Shown here one piece after another: positions 9,292 to 18,400 of a stretch of DNA of 56,976 bases (position 1 is its first letter; every line of letters starts with the position of its first letter). The notes under the pieces were generated by a model that had not been told where the DNA came from, ran no database searches, and saw nothing but the letters and a program-made list of their open reading frames with translations. This stretch comes from an uncultured Eubacteriales bacterium (lineage in GTDB: Bacteria; Bacillota; Clostridia; Christensenellales; Aristaeellaceae), in the NCBI GenBank assembly GCA_900550955.1, contig URUF01000010.1, forward strand, positions 1 through 56,976. Reading direction: 5' to 3'. A program made the translations under genes and the position numbers.

Positions 9292-9708
9292 ATGCCGCAG
9301 CGCGGCAACTATCAAACCCGGCAACAGGAAGCCGTAGAAGCCTTGTTTGCCGCCAGGGCCGAGGACTGCCTTACCGCTGAGGAAGCTTATTTGGCGCTTC
9401 TTTCCGGCGGCATGGAGGTGGGAAAAACCACGGTGTACCGCGCCATTTCCCGGCTATGCCAAGAAGGCAGGCTGCGGCGTTACGCTCCGCATGAAAGCGG
9501 CGAAGCGGCGCGTTTTCAGCATAACCCCTGCACGGAAAGCCACCTGCATATTCGCTGCGTAAGCTGCGGAGCGCTCGAGCATTTGCACTGCGGCGAGGTG
9601 GAAGCCTTCGCCCGCCACCTTACCCGCCATCATGGCTTTACCCTGGACGAAGGCCAAACCATCCTGTACGGCTGCTGCGAGGCCTGCCGTCAAAAGCAAC
9701 AGAAATGA
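9292..9708 (+). CDS. Fur-family metal-responsive repressor, probably zinc uptake regulator
   Basis: A 138-residue DNA-binding repressor. The N-terminal winged helix contains the family motif 'KTTVYRAISRLCQEG' (about 45-59). The C-terminal half holds the structural zinc site C89-x2-C92 and C129-x2-C132, plus HLHI (H84, H86) as sensing-site ligands. GGGGAGG precedes the ATG. As first gene of an operon with znuA, znuC and znuB, a Zur role is most likely, although its operator looks more like a Fur box than a Bacillus Zur box. Iron- or manganese-responsive behaviour remains possible. Confidence 0.88.
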   Translation: MPQRGNYQTRQQEAVEALFAARAEDCLTAEEAYLALLSGGMEVGKTTVYRAISRLCQEGRLRRYAPHESGEAARFQHNPCTESHLHIRCVSCGALEHLHCGEVEAFARHLTRHHGFTLDEGQTILYGCCEACRQKQQK

Positions 9709-9716
9709 GGAAACCC

Positions 9717-10694
9717 ATGCCTACGAATTTTCCACGCATCCTGCGCGGCTGCCTGGCCCTCTGCCTGGCGCTTGCTCTGGCCGCGCCCTGCGCCGCGCTC
9801 GCCGCGGAGCCGCAGCCGGCGCCACGCCATCTTACCCTGCTTGCAACTGTCTTCCCTGCCTATGATTTTGCCCGCCAGCTCGCCTGCGGCACGGCCGATA
9901 TCCGCCTGCTGCTGCCGCCCGGCAGCGAAAGCCATTCCTATGAGCCCTCCCCGCAGGATATCATCGCCATTCAAAACGCGGATCTGTTTCTCTATACAGG
10001 CGGCGAAAGCGACCATTGGGTGGAGGAAATTCTTGAATCGCTTGGCGGCGACGCGCCGCGCGCCTTCCGGCTTACGGATTGCGTACCCCTGCTCGCGGAG
10101 GAAGCCAGCGCGAGCATGCAGGCCGGGGAAGGCCATGGGCACGGCCATGACGGGCATGAGGAAGCGGAGCTGGATGAGCACGTGTGGACCTCGCCCAAAA
10201 ACGTGATGCTCATCGCTCAAAGCCTGAGCGGCGTTTTGTGCGAGCTTGCGCCCGGCAACGCGCAGCTGTATACCCAAGCGCTTGCGGACTATCTGCTTGA
10301 GCTTGAAGCGCTTGACGGGGCCTTTACCCAAACCGTTGCCGAAGGAAAGCGCGACCTGATCCTTTTTGGCGATCGCTTCCCATTGCGTTATTTTGCGCAT
10401 GACTACCACCTGCGCTACGACGCGGCCTTTCCCGGCTGCAGCGAGGACAGCGAGCCCAGCGTGCGCACCGTTATGTCCCTGATTAACACAATCCGTGAGC
10501 AGGGCATCCCCGTCGTTTTCTATATCGAATTTTCAAGCCGCCGCACCGCCGATATCCTGGCCGAGGAAACGGGTGCCAAGCCGCTGCTGTTCCACAGCTG
10601 CCACAACGTATCCGCGCAGGAGCTGGAGGCCGGTGCTACCTACCTTAGCCTGATGTGGCAAAACGTAAGCGCATTGAAGGAGGCCCTGAACTGA
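9717..10694 (+). CDS. znuA: Metal ABC transporter substrate-binding protein, ZnuA-like
   Basis: Captures zinc (or manganese) outside the membrane and passes it to the ZnuB permease. 325 residues; signal peptide at about 1-30. Cluster A-I signature: 'FPAYDFARQLACG', H73 in 'ESHSYEPSPQD', a His/Asp/Glu-rich loop at about 139-152 typical of zinc-binding members, H155 in 'DEHVWTSPKN', and a later 'DRFPLRYFAHDY' with a further His. An in-frame ATG at 9705 overlaps the fur stop, but the ATG at 9717 has a GAGG site and is preferred. The stop overlaps the znuC start. Confidence 0.9.
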   Translation: MPTNFPRILRGCLALCLALALAAPCAALAAEPQPAPRHLTLLATVFPAYDFARQLACGTADIRLLLPPGSESHSYEPSPQDIIAIQNADLFLYTGGESDHWVEEILESLGGDAPRAFRLTDCVPLLAEEASASMQAGEGHGHGHDGHEEAELDEHVWTSPKNVMLIAQSLSGVLCELAPGNAQLYTQALADYLLELEALDGAFTQTVAEGKRDLILFGDRFPLRYFAHDYHLRYDAAFPGCSEDSEPSVRTVMSLINTIREQGIPVVFYIEFSSRRTADILAEETGAKPLLFHSCHNVSAQELEAGATYLSLMWQNVSALKEALN

Positions 10695-11395
10695 TGGCCC
10701 TGATCACCTGTGAAAAGGCCAGCTTCGCCTATGAAGGCCGCGTAGTGGTGGATAAGCTGGATTTGGCTGTGAAGCGCGGCGAATACCTGTGCGTCGTAGG
10801 CGAAAACGGCTCCGGCAAAAGCACGCTCGTCAAGGGGCTGCTGGGCCTGCTTTCGCCTGTAAACGGCCGCGTGCGCTACGGCGAGGGCCTGCGCAACTGC
10901 GAAATCGGTTATCTTCCCCAGCGTACCGACGTGCAAAACGACTTTCCCGCTTCCGTATGGGAGGTTGTTACCAGCGGCTGCCGGGGGCGCGGCCCCTTCC
11001 TGACGAAGGCCATGCGGCAAACCGCCAACGAAAACCTCGCCTTGCTGGGCATTTCCGATATTCGCAGCCGCAGCTTTATGCAGCTTAGCGGCGGGCAGCA
11101 GCAGCGGGCGCTGCTCGCGCGCGCCCTGTGCGCCACCAAAAGCCTGCTCCTACTGGACGAGCCCGTCGCCGGGCTCGATCCCATTGTGACCCGCGAGATG
11201 TACGAGGTGGTTTCCATGCTCAATCACAGCCGCGGGCTTACCGTGGTTATGATCTCGCACGATATCGCCGCCGCCCTGCAATATGCGGATCGTATTTTGC
11301 ACCTGTCCCACGGCGGCTCCTTCCTGGGCACGCCGGCGGCATATAAGCAATCATCCCTTGGAAAGGCCTTTGCGGGAGGCGATGTGCATGCTTGA
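10694..11395 (+). CDS. znuC: Metal ABC transporter ATP-binding protein, ZnuC-like
   Basis: Powers zinc uptake. 233 residues with Walker A GENGSGKST (about 36-44), signature LSGGQQQR, Walker B 'LLLLDEPVAGLDP' and the switch histidine in 'VMISHD'. The start is the ATG overlapping the znuA stop (TGATG), with AAGGAGG nine bases ahead. The stop lies within the first codons of znuB. Overlaps at both ends indicate translational coupling in one operon. Confidence 0.93.
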   Translation: MALITCEKASFAYEGRVVVDKLDLAVKRGEYLCVVGENGSGKSTLVKGLLGLLSPVNGRVRYGEGLRNCEIGYLPQRTDVQNDFPASVWEVVTSGCRGRGPFLTKAMRQTANENLALLGISDIRSRSFMQLSGGQQQRALLARALCATKSLLLLDEPVAGLDPIVTREMYEVVSMLNHSRGLTVVMISHDIAAALQYADRILHLSHGGSFLGTPAAYKQSSLGKAFAGGDVHA

Positions 11396-12203
11396 GATGC
11401 TTTCCACCATGTTTAGCTATCACTTTATGGTGCGCGCGCTCATCGTGGGCGTGCTTGTATCGCTGTGCGCCGCGCTTCTGGGCGTGAGCCTTGTGCTCAA
11501 GCGCTACTCCATGATCGGCGACGGCCTAAGCCATGTGGGCTTTGGCTCGCTGGCGGTAGCAACGGCCATGGGCCTGTCCCCCATGGCGGTCACCATACCC
11601 GTAGTGGTCGCCTCGGCTTTTTTGCTGCTGCGCCTGAGCAACCGCGGCAAGCTCAAGGGCGACGCCGCCATCGCCATGATTTCCACCGGCGCGCTGGCTG
11701 TGGGCGTGATTGTGCTGTCGCTAAGCACCGGCATGACCAGTGATGTAAACAATTACCTTTTTGGCAGCGTGCTGGCCATGAGCGTTTCGGATGTGCGGCT
11801 AAGCATCGTGCTGGCGGCTGTGGTTCTTGTTCTATTCGTGGTGTTTTACCGCCGCATCTTTGCCGTAACGTTTGAAGAAACCTTTGCCCGCGCCACAGGC
11901 GGCCATGCGGAATGGTACAACATGCTTTTGGCCCTGCTCACGGCTATTACCATCGTGCTTGGCATGCGGGTAATGGGGGCCATGCTCATTTCCAGCCTGG
12001 TTATCTTCCCCGCCCTTACGGCCATGCGCGTATGCCGCAGCTTCCGGGGCGTTACGCTATGCGCGGCGGCTGTTGCGGTGGTGTGCTACTTTGTGGGCCT
12101 GTGCGTAAGCTATGCGCTTTCCACCCCCGCCGGCGCCAGCGTTGTGGTGGCAAATATCCTGGCCTTCCTCTTGTTTGCCGCTATTGGAAAAATGCGGCGG
12201 TAA
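11388..12203 (+). CDS. znuB: Metal ABC transporter permease, ZnuB-like
   Basis: The membrane channel of the zinc ABC importer. 271 residues, about eight hydrophobic helices, with the ABC-3 family pattern 'SLVLKRYSMIGDGLSHVGFG' near the N-terminus and 'ISSLVIFPALTAMRV' in the second half. Of two nearby ATGs, the one at 11388 has GGGAGG at a good eight-base distance and overlaps the end of znuC. Last gene of the operon; a strong terminator follows. Confidence 0.92.
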   Translation: MLEMLSTMFSYHFMVRALIVGVLVSLCAALLGVSLVLKRYSMIGDGLSHVGFGSLAVATAMGLSPMAVTIPVVVASAFLLLRLSNRGKLKGDAAIAMISTGALAVGVIVLSLSTGMTSDVNNYLFGSVLAMSVSDVRLSIVLAAVVLVLFVVFYRRIFAVTFEETFARATGGHAEWYNMLLALLTAITIVLGMRVMGAMLISSLVIFPALTAMRVCRSFRGVTLCAAAVAVVCYFVGLCVSYALSTPAGASVVVANILAFLLFAAIGKMRR

Positions 12204-12268
12204 GCCGTATTCCCCAGCAAGCCCGTCCTTGCCCCTCGTCTATCCTGCGGCAATCGCCGCAAATACGC

Positions 12269-12310
12269 AAACCGCCCGCTCCGACCTATTCCGTCAGAAG
12301 CGGGCGGTTT
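12269..12310. terminator. Bidirectional terminator between znuB and the Ig-like gene
   Basis: A perfect 12-bp stem, 12269-12280 with 12299-12310, with flanking A and T runs on both sides. It serves two convergent genes. Confidence 0.85.
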
Positions 12311-12326
12311 ATGATTGTTTTTCGCG

Positions 12327-13853
12327 TTATTCCAGCGACGCAAACAGCAGCAGCTCAAAGCAGGGGTAACTGGCCTCGCTCTCGTCCTCGCCCTCTACGC
12401 CGGTGCTCAGGCTCATGCCGGCGCAGGTGCCGTACATCATTACGCGCTGCCCAACCTCAAAGGCGGGCTTTTCATCCGTTGTAACCAGAATGAAGTTGGT
12501 GTATTGCTTGTTCTGCCTGGCAAGCGCCATGCGCACAATATACTCGTCCCCGGATTGGCCGATATCGGTAATATAGGCCCTGTACCCCATGATGCGCCCC
12601 TCGTAGCCCTCCATTTTTTTGACGAGCTGGGAATAGGACGGTTTAATGGCCTGCTTGCTCAAATAATCCATCATATCCGCGTCCGTCCACTTGCGGTTAA
12701 AGCTGAAGGTAAAGCGCCTGTCCGCCAGGCCCTTCTTGCTAAACACCAAAATCGCCTCGTAAGGGCCTTCCTCCTTCGCCTCCAGGGTTAAGGCGAACTT
12801 GCCCGCCGTGGTAACGCGCTTGGTCATTACGGATTCGCCGTTTAAAAACACCTGGATGCTGGCCCCCGGCTCGCCCGTACCGCTGATTTTTACATCGTCC
12901 TCAGTAACGGTCGCGGCGGGCTGGTTGATGAAATTCACCGTCAGCAGCGTGCGCTGATAGGTGACGGGATAGGCCAGCTCCACCACATCCTCGCCCTGGT
13001 ATTCGCCGGTGATGGTAATCAGGAACACGCCCTCCCTGGGCAGCTTGATGGGCAGGGTAAACTTGCCGTTTTTGCCCACGGTCACGTCCGTCACAACGGG
13101 ATCGGGATAGCTAAGGCCCATAACCACGGCGGTCAGCTTCACGCCCTCGGCGGCCGTACCCTTGATATCGAAGCTCTGCTCGTTGCTTTCCGTGGGAGGC
13201 GCTTCGGAAATATTGATTTTTGCGCTGGCGGCGGGCGGAAGAGGCTTAATCTCAATAAAATTGAAGGTTTCCCAAATCTTATTCAGGTTGGTATTGTCCT
13301 TGTTGGTGGTAGCGCGGCCATAGATCTGCATATCAAAATCAATTTCATAGCCGTTGCGGATGGTGCGGCGCATAAAACCGCGGTAGAGGATTTCTCCATT
13401 ATCGCGCCTGATGTAGCGCAGCACCAGGAACCGCCCGTTGGCCGTGTTTTTCCATTCGGACGTGGAAAAATCATATCCCTCATATTCATTATTGGGATAA
13501 TGGCTGGTACGGTAAACGCCGCGCACCTCTGTGGATTGCTCGTTAACGTCAAAAATAGCTTGGGAGCGGTCGTTTTGTACGGCGCGCAGCTCAAAGCATG
13601 CGTCATATTCCGCCAACCATGCCTGCAACAGCACGCCTCGCCGTTGAAAATCGCTTAGCGTGCCCTCAACGCTTGTGCCGCGGGATTCCAGCCAGGCCGC
13701 GTAATTTCCCAGGTTGTCCTCCGTCAACACAATATAGCTGTCCGGCACCTCCATGCTGGCGAACAAATCGTCAAAAACATATGTTTCCGCCACGGCTGGC
13801 GCGCATACCAGCAGAAGAAGCCCAACAAGCAGGCACGGCAGAAGTTTGCGCAT
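12327..13853 (-). CDS. Secreted protein with bacterial Ig-like domains and an OB-fold-like tail
   Basis: 508 residues with a signal peptide (1-22). Domains by eye: an N-terminal unassigned region (24-200), two beta-rich Ig-like modules (about 222-310 and 312-390; the second has the 'ISGTGEPGASIQVFLNG' pattern of adhesin-type Ig modules), and a C-terminal region (about 405-508, 'YEGRIMGYRAYITDIGQS', 'EVGQRVMMYGTC') that resembles OB-fold-like domains of exported proteins. There is no anchor motif (LPxTG) or lipobox. It stands alone between the znu operon and a divergent reductase. An envelope or surface role is an inference. Confidence 0.7.
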   Translation of the reverse strand: MRKLLPCLLVGLLLLVCAPAVAETYVFDDLFASMEVPDSYIVLTEDNLGNYAAWLESRGTSVEGTLSDFQRRGVLLQAWLAEYDACFELRAVQNDRSQAIFDVNEQSTEVRGVYRTSHYPNNEYEGYDFSTSEWKNTANGRFLVLRYIRRDNGEILYRGFMRRTIRNGYEIDFDMQIYGRATTNKDNTNLNKIWETFNFIEIKPLPPAASAKINISEAPPTESNEQSFDIKGTAAEGVKLTAVVMGLSYPDPVVTDVTVGKNGKFTLPIKLPREGVFLITITGEYQGEDVVELAYPVTYQRTLLTVNFINQPAATVTEDDVKISGTGEPGASIQVFLNGESVMTKRVTTAGKFALTLEAKEEGPYEAILVFSKKGLADRRFTFSFNRKWTDADMMDYLSKQAIKPSYSQLVKKMEGYEGRIMGYRAYITDIGQSGDEYIVRMALARQNKQYTNFILVTTDEKPAFEVGQRVMMYGTCAGMSLSTGVEGEDESEASYPCFELLLFASLE

Positions 13854-13911
13854 GGTATCACATCCTTACTCACTTGCACACAGGCGCATATGGCCTTCAT
13901 TGCTCTGTTTG

Positions 13912-13941
13912 ATTGTATCACAGATGCGCTGGAGAAGGCAA
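13912..13941 (-). promoter_or_regulatory. Candidate promoter of the Ig-like gene
   Basis: Leftward TTGCCT (13941-13936), 18-base spacer, TACAAT (13917-13912). Moderate match only. Confidence 0.4.
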
Positions 13942-13969
13942 CTAAACGCGCGCAAGATTTTACACCTGT

Positions 13970-13998
13970 TTGACGGATGGAAGAACATGCTGTATCAT
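13970..13998 (+). promoter_or_regulatory. Sigma-A promoter of the aldo/keto reductase
   Basis: TTGACG (13970-13975), 17-base spacer, TATCAT (13993-13998). Confidence 0.65.
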
Positions 13999-14012
13999 CA
14001 TATATATATGAT
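13997..14012 (+). promoter_or_regulatory. Operator-like 16-bp palindrome
   Basis: ATCATATATATATGAT is a perfect palindrome overlapping the -10 box and the expected transcription start of the reductase gene, the classic place for a repressor. No regulator gene is adjacent. Confidence 0.45.
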
Positions 14013-14049
14013 CATTCTCCGGCGTATTTGCGAAAGGATGTGTTTTAGC

Positions 14050-15144
14050 ATGAAAAACCTTGGCTTTGGCCTGATGCGCCTGCCCATGCAGGGCGAGGAA
14101 GTGGATATTGCGGAGCTCACGCGCATGGTGGATTTGTTTTTGCAGCGGGGCTTTACCTATTTTGATACCGCCTGGGGCTATACCGGCGGCAAAAGCGAAC
14201 AGGCGGTGAAAACCGTACTTGTGGACCGCTACCCGCGCGAGCGGTTCCAGCTTGCCACCAAGCTACCCGCCTGGGCGGGCGCGAAGGACGCCGCCCAGGC
14301 CCGCGCAATGCTCTCAACCAGCCTGGAGCGCACCGGCGCGGGCTATTTTGACTACTACCTGCTGCACAACCTGGGCGGCGCGCGTACCAAGCTCTTTGAC
14401 GATTACGGCATCTGGGATTTTTTGCGCGAACAAAAGCAGAAGGGCGTTATCCGCAAGCTGGGCTTTTCCTTCCACGATAAGGCCGACGTGCTGGACGGCA
14501 TCCTCAAAGCCCATCCGGACATGGATTTTGTGCAGCTGCAAATCAACTATGCGGATTGGGAAAGCCCCGCCGTGCAATCCCGCCTTTGCTATGAAACGGC
14601 TCGCGCCCACGGCAAGCCCGTTATCGTGATGGAGCCTGTCAAGGGCGGTTCGCTTGCCAATCTGCCAAAGGAGGCCGCCACGCCTCTGCGCAGCTTTGCC
14701 CCGGATCGTTCGCTTTCCAGCTGGGCGGTGCGCTTTGCCGCCTCTTTGGAAGGGGTGTTCATGGTGCTAAGCGGCATGTCCACCCTTGCCCAGGTGGAGG
14801 ATAACACCTCCTATATGGCGAAGTTTGCGCCCCTTACCCTCCAGGAGCAGGCTGCCATCAAGGAAACCCAGGCGGCCTTGGACAAGCTGGACCGCATTCC
14901 CTGCACGGACTGCCGCTACTGCCTGAAGGGCTGCCCCAAGGGCATCGCCATCGCGCCCATCTTCTCCGCCATGAACACGCTGAAGGTATTCAACAACCTG
15001 GATGGGGCCAGGCGCAGCTACGGCTTTGCCACGGGCAGCGTAACCCCGCAAGATTGCATCCATTGCGGACAGTGTGAAAGCGTGTGCCCGCAGCATATCC
15101 CGATTATGGCGGAGCTGGAAAACGTCGAGCGCCTATTGGGCTAA
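14050..15144 (+). CDS. Aldo/keto reductase with C-terminal 2[4Fe-4S] ferredoxin domain
   Basis: 364 residues. The TIM-barrel part has the family tetrad D39 (FDTAWGY), Y44, K71 (ATKLP) and H106 (LLHNL), for NAD(P)H-dependent carbonyl reduction. The C-terminus adds two ferredoxin-type clusters: C285, C288, C291, C295 and C336, C339, C342, C346. Such fusions are common in anaerobic Firmicutes; the clusters suggest electron exchange with ferredoxin. The start at 14050 is the ATG followed by the family's opening 'LGFGLMRLP'; an AAAGGATG site lies about ten bases upstream. The physiological substrate is unknown. Confidence 0.9.
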   Translation: MKNLGFGLMRLPMQGEEVDIAELTRMVDLFLQRGFTYFDTAWGYTGGKSEQAVKTVLVDRYPRERFQLATKLPAWAGAKDAAQARAMLSTSLERTGAGYFDYYLLHNLGGARTKLFDDYGIWDFLREQKQKGVIRKLGFSFHDKADVLDGILKAHPDMDFVQLQINYADWESPAVQSRLCYETARAHGKPVIVMEPVKGGSLANLPKEAATPLRSFAPDRSLSSWAVRFAASLEGVFMVLSGMSTLAQVEDNTSYMAKFAPLTLQEQAAIKETQAALDKLDRIPCTDCRYCLKGCPKGIAIAPIFSAMNTLKVFNNLDGARRSYGFATGSVTPQDCIHCGQCESVCPQHIPIMAELENVERLLG

Positions 15145-15296
15145 GGCGCATAAAGCGCGCGGAAGGAAGCGCTGCGTTCCCAAAGGCGTTGAAGCCCGTC
15201 CCAACGCGCGTTTTCCGCCCGGCCGCCAGCGCGCCGCGCCCGGAAAAAATCGCCGCCGGTATACGCTTTCTAAGTGTATTTCCTTTGTATATCCCC

Positions 15297-15325
15297 TTGC
15301 CAAGGGAAAAGCATTTTACTATACT
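15297..15325 (+). promoter_or_regulatory. Sigma-A promoter of gltBD
   Basis: TTGCCA (15297-15302), 17-base spacer, TATACT (15320-15325). It predicts a leader of about 95 bases before gltB. Confidence 0.7.
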
Positions 15326-15362
15326 ATAAACGCATGCTCAAAGGGGAGTTTCATCTTTTGGC

Positions 15363-15404
15363 GTGCTTTTTTTGCACCACCGCGAAGGGAAACGGGCTTC
15401 GCGG
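15363..15404 (+). promoter_or_regulatory. Structured leader of gltB
   Basis: Two small hairpins lie in the predicted untranslated leader: GTGC/GCAC around seven T residues (15363-15377), and a perfect 8-bp stem CCGCGAAG/CTTCGCGG with a nine-base loop (15380-15387 with 15397-15404). The second ends shortly before the AGGGGG ribosome site at 15411. I do not recognise a known riboswitch. Confidence 0.4.
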
Positions 15405-15424
15405 CAAAACAGGGGGCTGATCGC

Positions 15425-18400
15425 TTGAACGCAACACACCAGGGCTATCCCCAACGGCAGGGGCTGTATTCCCCGGCCTTTGAACACGACGCCTGCGGCA
15501 TCGGCATGCTGGTCAATATCCACGGGCAACGCTCGCACGGCATTGTTACCCAAGCGCTGAATGTGCTTACCAACCTGGCGCACCGCGGCGGAACCGGCGC
15601 GGAACCGGATACCGGCGATGGGGCGGGCATTCTTACCCAGCTACCCCACGCCTTTTTTGAAAAGGAATGCCGCCTCAACGGCATGGTGCTGCCCGCGCCC
15701 GGCTGCTATGGCGTGGCCATGCTGTTTGTAAGCCAGGACGATACCCGCCGGGCTGGCATTGAGTCCGCTTTCGAGCAGATTGTGCGGGAGGCCGGCCAGC
15801 AATTTCTTGGATGGCGCGACGTGCCGGTAAACGTGCAAACGCTGGGCAAAACCAGCCGCGCCTGCATGCCCCGTATCCGCCAGGCTTTCATCCAAAAAAG
15901 CGCCGATCTGGCGGATGAGGACGCCTTTGAGCGCAGGCTTTACCTTATACGCAAAACGGCGGAAAAGCAGCTCCGCTATTCGCCCAAGGCGCTCCCCGGC
16001 GATTTTTACGCCGCCAGCCTGTCCTGCCGCACCATTGTATATAAGGGCATGCTGCTCAGCCGCCAGGTGGGCGAATTGTACCTGGATTTAAGCGACCTGG
16101 ATTATGAAACGGCCATCGCGCTGGTGCACAGCCGCTATTCAACCAACACCTTCCCCAGCTGGGAACGGGCGCATCCCAACCGCTACACCATTCATAACGG
16201 CGAAATCAACACCATACACGGCAACCAAAAGCGCATGAACGCCCGCCAAAACAGCGTGCACACCGATCTTTTTGGCAGCAAGCTGGAAAACGTGTTCCCC
16301 ATCGTAAACGACGATGGCAGCGACAGCGCCATGTTTGATAACGCGCTGGAATTTTTGCTGCTCACGGGCCGCAGCCTGCCTCACGCCGCTATGATGATGA
16401 TTCCCGAGCCGTGGGAGAAAAACCGCACCATGAGCCGGGAGTTAAGGGCCTTTTATGAATTCCACAGCCATGTGATGGACGCGTGGGACGGCCCCGCCGC
16501 CATGGCCGTTACCAACGGCGTGCAGGCCCTGGCCATGCTGGACCGCAACGGCCTGCGCCCCGCCCGTTACTGCGTTACCACGGACGGCCTGCTGGTAATG
16601 GCCTCCGAAACCGGCGTAATAGACGTTCCTGCCGAGAAAGTTGTTTACAAGGACCGCCTGCGCCCAGGCCGCATGCTGCTTGTGGATACCAGCGCCGGGC
16701 GCGTGCTTGGCGATGAGGAAATCAAGGGCCGCATGGCCGCTATGTATCCCTATGCCCGCTGGATTCAGCAGCTGCGCATAGACATTGAAAACCTGCCCGA
16801 CGGCGCGCCCGCGCAAACCGGGGAGGAAACGCCCCTGTGGCAGCAGCAAAAGGCCTTTGGCTACACCTGGGAGCAGGTGAAAAACGTTATTCTCCCCATG
16901 GCGGAAAAGGGCATGGAGCCCACCGGCGCAATGGGGGCCGACCTGCCGCTGGCCGTGCTTTCCGAAAAGCCCCAGCTACTGTTCGATTACTTTCATCAGC
17001 TGTTTGCGCAGGTTACCAACCCGCCCATCGACGCCATCCGTGAGGAGATCGTTACTTCCACGCGCGTATACATCGGTTCCGAGGGCGATCTGCTGGCCCC
17101 CTCCCCGCAAAGCTGCCGCCAAGTCAAGCTCTCCTGCCCCATCATGACCGACGAGGAGCTCAGCCGCCTGCGCGCTTTGGACGCCGAAGGCTTCCGCGCC
17201 TGCACGCTCTCCACCCTATACGACCCGGATCAGGGCGAAATGGGCATTCGGGAAACCATGCGGCGCGTCTGCCAGGAGCTGGACGAGCGCTTTGCGCAAG
17301 GCTACGATATCTTTATTCTAAGCGACCGCGGCGTGGATGAAAACCATGCCGCCGTGCCTTCGCTGCTGGCGGTAAGCGGCGTGCAGAACCACACCATCCG
17401 GCGCGGCGTGCGCACGCAGCTAAGCATTGTGCTGGAAAGCGGAGAACCCACCGAGGTGCACCACTTCGCGCTGCTGGTGGGCTACGGCGTAACAGCCGTA
17501 AACCCCTATCTGGCGCTAAAAACCGTGCGCGAAAGCGTAAAGGACGGCTCGCTTTCCGGCCTTACGGAGGCACAGGCCCAGGCGCACTACATCAAGGCCG
17601 TGGTGAAGGGCATTGTAAAAACCATGTCCAAGATGGGTATCTCCACCATCCAAAGCTACCGCGGCTCGCAGCTGTTCGAGGCCGTGGGCCTGAGCCAGCA
17701 GCTCATTGACGAGTATTTTCCCGAAACCGTCAGTCCCATCGGCGGCATCGGCCTGGACGGCGTGGCCCGCGAGAACGCGGCGCGCCATACCGCCGCCTTC
17801 CGCGACCCGTTGGGAGAACAAACCCTGGCCCCCGGCGGCGTGTTCCAGTGGCGAAGCGGCGAGGAATATCATCTTTACAATCCGCAAACTATCCACCTGC
17901 TTCAGCAGGCCGTATGGAATAACGACTACGCCCTGTTTAAGCAGTATTCCAATCAGTTGGACAACAGCCCCCAAAAGGCCACGCTTCGCAGCCTGATGAC
18001 CTGGCGCCCAGGCCGCGCGCCCATCTCCATTGACGAGGTGGAGAGCGTGGATAGCATCGTTAAGCGCTTCAAAACCGGTGCCATGAGCTATGGCTCCTTA
18101 AGCAAGGAAGCGCACGAGTGCATGGCTATCGCCATGAACCGCCTGGGCGGCAAAAGCAACTCCGGCGAGGGCGGCGAGGACGAGGAACGTTATACGCCCG
18201 ACCCCAACGGCGACAGCCGCATGAGCGCCATCAAGCAGGTTGCCAGCGGGCGCTTTGGCGTTACCAGCAACTACCTTGTAAACGCTAAGGAGCTGCAAAT
18301 CAAAATGGCGCAGGGCGCCAAGCCCGGCGAGGGCGGCCAGCTTCCCGGCAGCAAGGTATATCCCTGGATTGCCAAAACGCGCCACTCCACGGCAGGCGTG

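Noticed and set aside
15074..15424. Extending GltB by 117 codons upstream
   Set aside because: The extension overlaps the reductase gene and the gltB promoter, has no ribosome site, and would place the nucleophile Cys far from the N-terminus.
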